Source: Gimesia aquarii
GTDB taxonomy: Bacteria; Planctomycetota; Planctomycetia; Planctomycetales; Planctomycetaceae
Direction: 5' to 3'
Assembly (NCBI RefSeq): GCF_007748195.1
Contig: NZ_CP037920.1
Location: 2,543,501 to 2,607,500 of the forward strand
Length of the DNA: 64,000 bases
A program made the translations under genes and the position numbers. Shown one piece after another: positions 54,776 through 63,327 of this stretch; within the stretch, counting starts at the first letter, position 1, and each line of letters begins with the position of its first letter. The notes under the pieces are model-generated. The model saw only the letters and a program-made list of their open reading frames with translations, did no database searches and was not told where the DNA came from.

Positions 54776-55318
54776 ATGAATGACAAGAATCAGGAATCCG
54801 ATCAAATCATTGCTGAGACGCGCTTCTTAAGATTAATAAAACGGGGACGCTGGGAATTCATTCAGCGTGCGAATGCAACAGGTGTGGTTTGTTTGTTCCC
54901 ACTCACTTCTGATTATCAAGTGATTTTTGTGGAACAGTTTCGACCACCTGTGGATGCGCCAGTAATTGAATTTCCGGCTGGACTGGCTGGTGATATCCAG
55001 GGGCAGGAGTCCGAAGCCCTTCAAACCGCAGCTCTACGTGAGCTCATGGAAGAAACTGGCTATGAATCACAAACAGTAATACCACTCGGGCCAACAGTTT
55101 CTTCGGCTGGACTGACAGATGAAACTGTTCACTTTTTTCTCGCATTGGATCTGACAAAAGTTGCTGCAGGTGGAGGCGATGATTCAGAAAACATTACTGT
55201 GCATAACGTTCCTTTTGTGGATATTGAAGAGTGGCTGAACGCAGCGGAAAAGCGAGGTTGTCTGATCGATGCGCGGATTTATGCCGGGCTATATTATTTA
55301 TCTAAATACATCACTTAA
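54776..55318 (+). CDS. Nudix hydrolase (ADP-ribose pyrophosphatase-like)
   Basis: A 180-residue Nudix enzyme. The box GDIQGQESEALQTAALRELM followed by EETGY fits GX5EX7REUXEEXGU. VIFVEQFRPPVDAPVIEFPAGL upstream of it is typical of ADP-ribose/sugar-nucleotide pyrophosphatases. ATG 54776 has only a weak ribosome binding site. It precedes the aminotransferase by 96 bp. Confidence 0.9.
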   Translation: MNDKNQESDQIIAETRFLRLIKRGRWEFIQRANATGVVCLFPLTSDYQVIFVEQFRPPVDAPVIEFPAGLAGDIQGQESEALQTAALRELMEETGYESQTVIPLGPTVSSAGLTDETVHFFLALDLTKVAAGGGDDSENITVHNVPFVDIEEWLNAAEKRGCLIDARIYAGLYYLSKYIT

Positions 55319-55414
55319 TACCGCTGGTACAGTTCCTCATTTCCTTATTAAGCCGTTATGCACTAAAATGATCTCAGCTTGATGATCTGAAAATAAGTCC
55401 TTAAAGAAAAGAAT

Positions 55415-56548
55415 ATGAGCGATATGATTGAAGAATGGATTTCTGACCGCATGCATCTGATTGATGCATCTGGAATTCGCAAAGTTTTTGATCTGGCTGC
55501 CAATATGAAGAATCCGATAAATCTCAGCATCGGGCAGCCTCACTTTGATACTCCGGAACCAGTTAAGGATGCTTTGTGTCAAGCCGTGAGAGATGGTAAA
55601 AATGCCTACAGCCAGACTCAGGGGATTGCGCCCTTAATTGAGAAGATCCAGGCTCGTGTGGATGCTGAATATCATCACGACGATCGTCAGGTTTTCATTT
55701 CCAGCGGTACCAGCGGTGCACTGATGCTGGTTTTAAACGCACTCGTCAATCCTGGCGATGAAGTGATCGTCTTCGATCCGTACTTTGTGATGTACTCACA
55801 TTTGGCGAAAGTGGTTGGAGCTAAACTGGTTTTTGTGGAAACCTATCCCGATTTCTCGATTGATATTGAGAAAGTTCGAGCCGCAATCACAGATCGTACA
55901 AAATTAATTTTGTTTAATAGCCCCAGCAATCCTACTGGTTATGTAGCAACCGAAGCAGAAACCCGTGATTTGGCAGAGCTGGCTGCGGAAAAAAATGTGG
56001 CACTGGTGAGCGATGAAATCTATCGTTCCTTTTGTTACGACCATTCTTTTGTTAGTCCAGCGAGATTTAATGAAAATGTGATTGTGATTGATGGGTTCAG
56101 TAAATCACATTCAATGACAGGCCACCGACTTGGTTTTGTGCATGGCCCTCAAAGTATCATGCAGCAGATGATCAAGTTACAACAATATACGTTCGTTTGT
56201 GCTCCCCAGCCAATTCAATGGGCAGGCTTAGCCGCGCTGGACTATGATGTTTCTGAGCGAGTAGAAGAGTATCGCCAAAAACGTGATTTAATGCGTGATC
56301 GATTATCAGGACGATACGAGATTTCAGGCGCTGAAGGAGCATTTTATATGTTCCTGAAAGCTCCGTGGGGAACAGGGACCGAATTTTGTATGGAAGCGAT
56401 CAAAAACAATCTCTTGATCATTCCCGGTAATGTGTTTAGTAACCATGATTCGCATTTTCGCATTTCTTATGCTCAGGAAAATCCGATTCTGGAACAGGGA
56501 GCCGAAATCCTAAATCGGCTGGTAGATCAGATAGGTAGTAAAAACTAG
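55415..56548 (+). CDS. Class I/II PLP-dependent aminotransferase
   Basis: A 377-residue fold-type I aminotransferase. LSIGQPHFDTPEPVKDAL opens the family, NSPSNPTGYV binds substrate, VALVSDEIYRSF holds the PLP-contacting Asp and Tyr, and GFSKSHSMTGHRLGF carries the PLP lysine. Substrate (aspartate, aromatic or branched amino acid) is not determined. It is followed by a structured hairpin region and the kinase gene. Confidence 0.95.
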   Translation: MSDMIEEWISDRMHLIDASGIRKVFDLAANMKNPINLSIGQPHFDTPEPVKDALCQAVRDGKNAYSQTQGIAPLIEKIQARVDAEYHHDDRQVFISSGTSGALMLVLNALVNPGDEVIVFDPYFVMYSHLAKVVGAKLVFVETYPDFSIDIEKVRAAITDRTKLILFNSPSNPTGYVATEAETRDLAELAAEKNVALVSDEIYRSFCYDHSFVSPARFNENVIVIDGFSKSHSMTGHRLGFVHGPQSIMQQMIKLQQYTFVCAPQPIQWAGLAALDYDVSERVEEYRQKRDLMRDRLSGRYEISGAEGAFYMFLKAPWGTGTEFCMEAIKNNLLIIPGNVFSNHDSHFRISYAQENPILEQGAEILNRLVDQIGSKN

Positions 56549-56604
56549 TGAAAAAATGATGAGATCAGTAATGGGGGGTAAGTTTTTTCTGACAAATAAA
56601 AACT

Positions 56605-56644
56605 TTCTCTATACCTGAAAGGGTATCACCTTTATTATAGAGAA
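56605..56644. other. Nested stem-loop between aminotransferase and kinase genes
   Basis: Outer 9-bp stem TTCTCTATA / TATAGAGAA encloses an inner 5-bp stem AAAGG / CCTTT with loop GTATCA. No T-run follows on either strand. It could be a leader element of the kinase mRNA or a processing site. Confidence 0.45.
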
Positions 56645-56701
56645 TGTATGTAGCTTTCCTTCAGGCATTCATTGACTTACCATATTGCCAGATAACGACT
56701 T

Positions 56702-58399
56702 ATGCCATCTGATAAACCGCAGAAAAAAATGAGCAATGTTCCCACGGGGACGCCTGGTGAAAGTTCCGCATCACCCCCGGTGAAAGGGGCAGAATCTCGT
56801 ACTCAACGATTATCTGGTGTTGAAGATTCTGATCCCATGGGCCAGACCGTCCACCAGACCACCGACTCCTCTCCGTCACCTCGTGAAACCCAAGCAGTGA
56901 ATCTGGTGGGCAAGCAGTTAGGTGACTTCAAAATTTTGAGGAAATTGGGGCAGGGGGGGATGGCGACTGTCTACCTGGCTGAGCAGGTTTCTCTCAAACG
57001 TGAAGCCGCGATCAAGGTCATGCATGATGAATTGTTAAGTGATGAAACGCATCTCAAGCGTTTTGAACGTGAAGCAAAAGCGGCCGCGGGACTTACACAT
57101 CCTAATATCGTACAGGTTTATATGACGGGAGAGTTTGAAGGAACGCATTATATTGCTCAAGAATATGTGCGTGGTATTAATCTGAGAGAATATCTTGCGC
57201 GTTATGCTCCCCCAGACTATGCTTTGATTATCAGGATCATGCGACAGATCGCTGCTGCATTAAATGCTGCCGCAGAAAAAGAAGTCGTTCATCGGGATAT
57301 CAAACCCGAGAATATTATGATGACGTCCAAAAAACAGATCAAGGTTGCCGATTTTGGACTGGCACAAATTGCTCAGTCTGATGAACGAGTCAATCTGACT
57401 CAAGTTGGCATGACGATGGGGACTCCTTTGTATATGAGTCCAGAGCAAGTCAATGGCGGAGTACTTGACCAGCGTAGTGATATCTATTCACTGGGGGTGA
57501 CTTGTTATCACTTGATTTCGGGGCGACCCCCCTTTCATGGTGAAACGGCACTTTCCATTGCCGTCAAACATTTAAATGAGGCGGCTCCTCCACTAGCAGA
57601 TCGACGTCCGGATCTACCAGTGGCGCTTTGTGATTTAGTCCATCGTATGATGGAAAAGGATCCCGATAAACGGCCTGCGAACGCCACCGAGCTAATGCAG
57701 GAAATAAAAAAAATTCCGGAACAGGTTTCCGACAGTCAGCAAAACAACTGGAGAGCGTTTCTTCCTTTTCAGGGGAATCGAAATATTCAGAGGCAACTTG
57801 CCGCGTTTCTGTTGGCTTTCCTATGTGTGGGCAGTGTGGCTGCCGCCTTTGGATGGATCAATCGTCCCGGAGATCCGTTGAATGCTCCTTTTCTCCAGCA
57901 AGGGGACAATGCAACTGATCAAAATATGATACCAAAAGAAAAATCAGCCATGACTCAGTATTTCCTGGCAGTCAGGTTGGTAAACAGTGAATATGCATGG
58001 AAGGCCGTTATTACTAACTTTCCGGATGACGAATTTTACAAATCTCGTGCACAAATTCGATTGGGGCTGTTACTAATCAGAGAAGGTCGATATGGGGATG
58101 CAAAAAAGATTTTCCAGGAACTGATTGATTCTGGTCAGTCTGTTTCTACTATAGTGAATGGTTATGCAGGCCTGATGGCACTAGAAAGCATAGGAGGCGA
58201 TGCTCAAAAGTCTCAGGAAATATGGAATCTCCAGGTTGAAAATCCACTGAGAGATCCGGATATAGAACTGGATACAGAAATGGTTGAATATGTTTCACGG
58301 GCTCTTAGAAATAACCAAAGTGTCCTTGGTATTGATAACGGCAAAGAACTCGATGAAATCTTCGATCTGCCTAATGCAGATGAAGCAGATCGATCATAA
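56702..58399 (+). CDS. PknB-like Ser/Thr protein kinase, membrane anchored
   Basis: A 565-residue kinase. About 70 polar N-terminal residues, then the kinase domain: GQGGMATVYLAEQ (about 83-95), Lys about 105 in AAIKVMHDE, HRDIKPENIMM (about 197-207), ADFGLAQIA and GTPLYMSPEQ. The catalytic residues are all present. One transmembrane helix (about 365-388, AAFLLAFLCVGSVAAAFGWI) leads to a periplasmic-side region with TPR-like helices (YFLAVRLVNSEYAWKAVITN). It lies 247 bp upstream of the FHA-GAF-PP2C gene, suggesting joint signalling. Confidence 0.93.
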   Translation: MPSDKPQKKMSNVPTGTPGESSASPPVKGAESRTQRLSGVEDSDPMGQTVHQTTDSSPSPRETQAVNLVGKQLGDFKILRKLGQGGMATVYLAEQVSLKREAAIKVMHDELLSDETHLKRFEREAKAAAGLTHPNIVQVYMTGEFEGTHYIAQEYVRGINLREYLARYAPPDYALIIRIMRQIAAALNAAAEKEVVHRDIKPENIMMTSKKQIKVADFGLAQIAQSDERVNLTQVGMTMGTPLYMSPEQVNGGVLDQRSDIYSLGVTCYHLISGRPPFHGETALSIAVKHLNEAAPPLADRRPDLPVALCDLVHRMMEKDPDKRPANATELMQEIKKIPEQVSDSQQNNWRAFLPFQGNRNIQRQLAAFLLAFLCVGSVAAAFGWINRPGDPLNAPFLQQGDNATDQNMIPKEKSAMTQYFLAVRLVNSEYAWKAVITNFPDDEFYKSRAQIRLGLLLIREGRYGDAKKIFQELIDSGQSVSTIVNGYAGLMALESIGGDAQKSQEIWNLQVENPLRDPDIELDTEMVEYVSRALRNNQSVLGIDNGKELDEIFDLPNADEADRS

Positions 58400-58646
58400 A
58401 ATTGATACATGAAACATCATTTCCCTGAAAAGAAAGAATGACTTTTATAATCTTGAGTAGTCTTGATGACAGGGAAGATGTCTTTTAGAACGGAACAGAT
58501 TATAATAGTGTAATGTTCAGGTGTGGTAGCAAGCTGCTTCGCATCTGAGGGAATTCAAAGAATGGCTGTCGTCGATCAGTAACCTAACTGATAAAACCGC
58601 TCCAGACAGTCAGTCGCATTCAAGTTAAGTCGGGCACTATACTATC

Positions 58647-60371
58647 GTGGCGATTTTACAAATTTTAAAAGGGAAGGTTCCCGAACAAATCATCGAGTTA
58701 AGTGGCGATCGTGTGATTATGGGCCGCCACCCTAACTGCGAAATCGTACTTGATAATGTCGCGGTTAGCCGTTATCACGCGCAGATTCTGGAGAGTCACG
58801 GTTTCTTTTACCTGGAAGATCTGCATAGTCGAAATGGGACGTTATTGAATGGGGCTCCCATCGAAGGAAGGACCGAACTGCACGAAAGCGATACTATTAG
58901 TATTTGTGATATCCAGATGCAGTTTTTATTGAACTATCAGGATCATCCCGATTTTCTCGATTCATCCATTCAACAGACGATGGAAGTTAGTAATTCTTCT
59001 TTGAAACAGGAAGCACATTTGCTGGCCATCGACGAGAATTCGGAAGAAGGTGTTCTAGATGGTTCATCGATTATCAGCCAGCTTGATTTGAATACCAGCA
59101 GCCAGTTACGTATCAGTGTGAAGCCAGAAGTCAAGCTGCATGCCGTTTTGGAAATTAGCCAGACTCTCAGCCGTGCTTTAAAGCTGGATGAAGTACTTCC
59201 TCGAATTCTGGACGGGCTGTTCAAGATATTTGCACAGGCTGACCAAGGTTTCATTATGCTCCAGAGTCCCGAGCGTAAAAAGCTCGTTGTCAAAGCCACA
59301 AAAGCCAGACGGTCAGAGGACGAGGATGCGATTCGGATCAGCACGACAATTGTGCGACAAGCCATTATGAGTGGAGCCGCGATTTTGAGTGCCGATGCGG
59401 TAGAAGATGATCGTTTCAAAATGAGCGAGAGTATTACTTCACTCAGAATTCGTTCCATGATGTGCGTTCCACTCATTTCACACGGGGGTGATATTCTGGG
59501 AGTGATTCAAATTGCTACGCGTGATATCGGACAGCAATTCGATAAAGATGATTTGGATGTCTTAGTGGCAATTACGCAGCAGGCGAGTCTGGCCGTAGAA
59601 AATGCGAAGTTGCACGAAGATCTGGTGAAGCAACGAGATATCGAGCGTGACCTGGAGTTTGCGCATCAGATCCAATTGGGCTTATTACCCCATAGCCGCC
59701 CCAAATTTAAAGAATATGAGTTTTTTGATTATTATGAATCAGCGCAAAGTGTTGGCGGTGATTATTTCGACTATATCAAACTACCTAATGGAAAGCTCGT
59801 CGTCACTTTAGGTGATGTTGCTGGGAAAGGGGTTCCGGCGGCAATTTTAATGGCACGTTTGTATGCCTCGGCACGATTTCAAGTTCTTTCAAAACCATCT
59901 GCCGATAAAGCCTTAACTGAATTAAATACAGAGATAGCTTCCAGTGGTGTTGGATTACGGTTTATCACCTTTGTAATCGCAGTCCTTGACCCAAAGAAGC
60001 ATACTGTTTCGCTTGTGAATGCAGGACATATGGCCCCTCTGCTGAGAAAAAGTGCAGAAGGGACTGTGCTACCAGTCGCACAAGAGAAATCAGGGATGCC
60101 CTTGGGAGTTTTAAAAGACCAAACTTTCCACGTAGAAACCATAACATTGGAAAAAGGAGACACATTAGTCTTTTACACGGATGGAGTCACTGAAGCCATG
60201 GATCAGGATAATCATCTTTATCACCGAGATCGCCTGATTAAATATATCAAGTCTGGCCCTGAAGAGGTTGAGCCGCTTGTGAAAGGGATTCTGTCAGATG
60301 TGGATGCTTTCAGACAGGATTCGATGCAAAAAGATGACATTTGTGTTGTCAGCTTTCGGCGTAAAAAGTAA
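58647..60371 (+). CDS. FHA-GAF-PP2C (SpoIIE/RsbU-like) protein phosphatase
   Basis: A 574-residue protein. FHA domain at about 1-95 (RVIMGRHPNCEIVLDNVAVS, SRNGTLLNG), GAF at about 165-320 (HAVLEISQTLSRALKLDEVL, LAVENAKLHEDL), and SpoIIE-type PP2C at about 355-570 with the metal-binding VGGDYFDYI and GDVAGKGVPAAILMARL. FHA modules bind phospho-Thr; with the kinase next door this suggests read-out of kinase activity, possibly through an anti-sigma partner-switch. Start GTG 58647. Confidence 0.93.
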   Translation: MAILQILKGKVPEQIIELSGDRVIMGRHPNCEIVLDNVAVSRYHAQILESHGFFYLEDLHSRNGTLLNGAPIEGRTELHESDTISICDIQMQFLLNYQDHPDFLDSSIQQTMEVSNSSLKQEAHLLAIDENSEEGVLDGSSIISQLDLNTSSQLRISVKPEVKLHAVLEISQTLSRALKLDEVLPRILDGLFKIFAQADQGFIMLQSPERKKLVVKATKARRSEDEDAIRISTTIVRQAIMSGAAILSADAVEDDRFKMSESITSLRIRSMMCVPLISHGGDILGVIQIATRDIGQQFDKDDLDVLVAITQQASLAVENAKLHEDLVKQRDIERDLEFAHQIQLGLLPHSRPKFKEYEFFDYYESAQSVGGDYFDYIKLPNGKLVVTLGDVAGKGVPAAILMARLYASARFQVLSKPSADKALTELNTEIASSGVGLRFITFVIAVLDPKKHTVSLVNAGHMAPLLRKSAEGTVLPVAQEKSGMPLGVLKDQTFHVETITLEKGDTLVFYTDGVTEAMDQDNHLYHRDRLIKYIKSGPEEVEPLVKGILSDVDAFRQDSMQKDDICVVSFRRKK

Positions 60372-60444
60372 GCAGTATAATCAGTGCTCTGCCAATGTAT
60401 TGTTGAGCAATGGTTTGATTCAACTCAGCAGGTGAGGCCCACTT

Positions 60445-62433
60445 TTGACTACAGATGTATTTTCAATTCTCGGAAATGATGGTAAGGTTGCCCAGAGACT
60501 CGATCAATATGAGCATCGTCCTGAGCAACTGGAAATGGCCGAAGCAGTCGCAGAGGCCATCGAACAGAAAAAACATCTATTAGTCGAAGCCGGAACGGGG
60601 GTCGGTAAGAGTTTTGCCTATTTAGTTCCGGCCATATTAGCAACCTGTCAACAAAACGAAATTCAAACTGGAAAAGATCGGAAACGGCTCATCGTTTCTA
60701 CTAATACCATCAGTTTGCAGGAACAGCTAATTACCCGCGACATTCCCTTCTTGAATGCAGTATTACCGGTCGAGTTTTCTGCGGTTTTAGTAAAGGGACG
60801 CTCTAATTATATGAGTCTCCGACGCATGAAAGGAACGGTAGATCGAGCAGGCAGCATCTTTTCCCGACAGGATGAATTGGATCAGCTCGACGAGATTGTG
60901 CAATGGTCGCGCAAGACGACTGATGGCAGCCGTGCTGATCTTGAGTTCCGACCGATTCCCAAAATCTGGGATGAAATTCAGAGCGAACACGGTAACTGTC
61001 TGGGAAAACGTTGTGCGACCTATAATGAATGCTTCTATTACCGTGCTCGCAGACGTGTCTGGAATGCAGATGTACTGGTTGTCAACCACGCATTATTTTT
61101 TTCTGATCTCGCTTTACGCCGAGAGGGAAGCAATATTCTCCCGGATTATGACACCGTGATTTTAGATGAAGCGCATACGATTGAAGCTGTCGCCGGGGAT
61201 CACCTTGGTTTGTCAATCACAAACAGCCAGTTCGATTATTTATTCAATAAGCTGTATAACGACAGAACGCAAAAAGGGCTGTTACTACATCATAATCTGG
61301 TTGATTGCCAACAACATGTCACGCGGCTCAGATTTATGGTCGAAGATTTATTTGATCATTTACTGGAATGGCAATCCAGCCATGGCTTATCGAATCGACG
61401 CATTAGACAACAACCACCTATTGAAAATACGCTTACTCAGGAGATGAAGTTATTAGCGGCACATATTTCTGAATATGCTTTTACATTGAAAAATGAAGAA
61501 GAACAGATCGAACTACAGGCTGCTGCAGAACGGAGCTCAGCATTAGGAGATGCTTTGAATAGCTGGTTAACCCAGCAAGCAGAATCCGATTCAGTATACT
61601 GGGTTGAAGTTTCGCGTGGTAGAAATCAGCGAGTTAAGATGGTCAATGCTCCTGTGGATGTAGGGCCAGTTCTAAGAGACGAGCTATTTAACCAGGCGAA
61701 TTCAGTGATTCTTACCAGTGCGACTTTAGCAGTTGGCACTCAGGATTTTGGTTTTACTCGCTCTCGACTGGGACTCACACAATGTGAAGAGCTGAAATTA
61801 GGTAGCCCTTTTAATTACCAAGAGCAGGTTCGATTGATCTTACCCGAAACGATGCCCGATCCTGGTGATGCACCAGCTGATTATGAGCTAGCCGTTTGTG
61901 AAAAATTAAAACAGTATATCAAGCAGACAGACGGGCATGCATTTGGATTGTTTACAAGCTACAAAATGATGACGCAATGTGCCGATCATATCAGTCCCTG
62001 GTTGCAGGAGCATAACCTGGCGCTCTACCTGCAAGGTGATGGGTTACCACGCTCACTGATGCTGGAGCGATTCCGAAACAATCAAAGAGGAGTATTGTTT
62101 GGTACTGATAGTTTCTGGCAGGGAATCGATGTTCCCGGTGATGCCTTAACCAATGTGATTATTACCAGGCTCCCCTTTAGTGTTCCCGATCATCCGCTTC
62201 TGGAAGCAAGGATGGAAGCGATTCGCAATCGCGGTGGTAATCCATTTATGGATTATCAGGTTCCTGAAGCCATTATCAAACTTAAACAAGGGTTTGGCCG
62301 ATTAATTCGTAGTGCCAGCGATCATGGGCAAGTCGTCATTCTTGATCCGAGAGTGCGTACTAAACGCTATGGTCAAATATTTCTGGACAGCTTGCCCGAT
62401 TGCACTAAGATCATCGATAAACAAGATTGCTAG
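60445..62433 (+). CDS. DinG-like superfamily 2 DNA helicase (XPD-type)
   Basis: A 662-residue helicase. Walker A EAGTGVGKS (about 48-56), DEAH in VILDEAHTIEA (about 241-244) and helicase C motifs including TDSFWQGIDVPG, ITRLPFSVPDHP and GFGRLIRSASDHG. A Cys cluster NCLGKRCATYNEC supplies three Fe-S ligands, but the fourth expected near KGRSNYxC is Ser (KGRSNYMSLRRM). Start is TTG 60445 after GGTGAGG. The role would be unwinding of damaged or structured DNA. It is followed convergently by the YbjN-like gene. Confidence 0.9.
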   Translation: MTTDVFSILGNDGKVAQRLDQYEHRPEQLEMAEAVAEAIEQKKHLLVEAGTGVGKSFAYLVPAILATCQQNEIQTGKDRKRLIVSTNTISLQEQLITRDIPFLNAVLPVEFSAVLVKGRSNYMSLRRMKGTVDRAGSIFSRQDELDQLDEIVQWSRKTTDGSRADLEFRPIPKIWDEIQSEHGNCLGKRCATYNECFYYRARRRVWNADVLVVNHALFFSDLALRREGSNILPDYDTVILDEAHTIEAVAGDHLGLSITNSQFDYLFNKLYNDRTQKGLLLHHNLVDCQQHVTRLRFMVEDLFDHLLEWQSSHGLSNRRIRQQPPIENTLTQEMKLLAAHISEYAFTLKNEEEQIELQAAAERSSALGDALNSWLTQQAESDSVYWVEVSRGRNQRVKMVNAPVDVGPVLRDELFNQANSVILTSATLAVGTQDFGFTRSRLGLTQCEELKLGSPFNYQEQVRLILPETMPDPGDAPADYELAVCEKLKQYIKQTDGHAFGLFTSYKMMTQCADHISPWLQEHNLALYLQGDGLPRSLMLERFRNNQRGVLFGTDSFWQGIDVPGDALTNVIITRLPFSVPDHPLLEARMEAIRNRGGNPFMDYQVPEAIIKLKQGFGRLIRSASDHGQVVILDPRVRTKRYGQIFLDSLPDCTKIIDKQDC

Positions 62434-62547
62434 CTCTAAACAATACGGGCTGATTACCTTTTGTCTCAGTACTCATGATTGAACTATGGAAAAAAGCTGA
62501 GCTACTTATGCGGAACAGTTGTCTTTAGTCTAAAATCCTGTTGGATG

Positions 62548-62958
62548 TCATTCTGAGCTAAAAATGACATCACTGCTACAAAACGAACCGCCAAAATTAT
62601 TCGCCAGAGTGACCACTTGATCCAATCCATCTAAGAATAGATTACGGCTCAAGTCTGTCAGAGGATGCAGAAAAACAGACCATAAAAGACCATCACCAAT
62701 GGCATAGCGTGCATCAAGCGAGCGATCAAAGTTTGCTTCCATCACATCCCACAAATCATCTTCTTCCAGATCTTCTTCCTTGAGAATGGGGGTCATGATG
62801 CGCACTCGATCATGGTCAGCATCGACAATTAGAAACAAGATGCGTTTGCCATACTCAACTTTCCAACAGCCCTCTCCTGCTTCCACCAGAGTACACACTT
62901 CATCAATTAACTCTGAGATCGATTGCGCGTTCAACGCCGTTTTTATTGTCGCAATCAT
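62548..62958 (-). CDS. YbjN/type-III-chaperone-like protein
   Basis: A 136-residue protein. ATG 62958 follows AAGGAG at 8-nt spacing and is preferred to the longer frame. Features: ISELIDEVCTLVEAGEGCWK, then WKVEYGKRILFLIVDADHD and ANFDRSLDARYAIGDGLLWS, which resemble the YbjN/CesT-like chaperone fold. No type III secretion system is present, so a chaperone or sensory role is only inferred. An inverted repeat sits just upstream (62990-63025). Confidence 0.65.
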   Translation of the reverse strand: MIATIKTALNAQSISELIDEVCTLVEAGEGCWKVEYGKRILFLIVDADHDRVRIMTPILKEEDLEEDDLWDVMEANFDRSLDARYAIGDGLLWSVFLHPLTDLSRNLFLDGLDQVVTLANNFGGSFCSSDVIFSSE

Positions 62959-63327
62959 TGTCCTACTCCTTGAACAAATATTTCGATCCTTTGAAAAAAG
63001 GGTCGACCGAGAAAAGTTTTTCAAACTGAACCTGATAGCTTGATATTCTGTCCAATCTATTACTTCCAGGTTGTCTGACCTTCATTTCTGTTTAAGATGT
63101 GTTACGATTCCTGAAACAAAGCCGATTTCAATATCCCTCTGCTCTCTATTGTTTAACAACTCCACTCAAAAAAGCAACATTATTTTTGTAAGGTGGCAAG
63201 ATTCTAATTTGAGTAAATGCTGCCATTAGAATTAAACTGGAAAATAACAAGTAGTGTCAGCTTGTTTCTTTACCTGTTTTAAGGCAAATACCTGAAGTCA
63301 ATCTTTCAAAGTTCACGCGGATTTCCT
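62959..63327. other. Intergenic stretch before the last kinase
   Basis: About 369 bp, holding the inverted repeat at 62990-63025 and the leader of the following gene. No further gene supported. Confidence 0.45.
62990..63025 (-). promoter_or_regulatory. Inverted repeat in the YbjN-like leader
   Basis: TTTGAAAAA (62990-62998) and TTTTTCAAA (63017-63025) form perfect 9-bp arms around a spacer holding GGTCGACC (63001-63008). It lies 32-67 nt upstream of the start codon; operator or mRNA hairpin. Confidence 0.5.
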
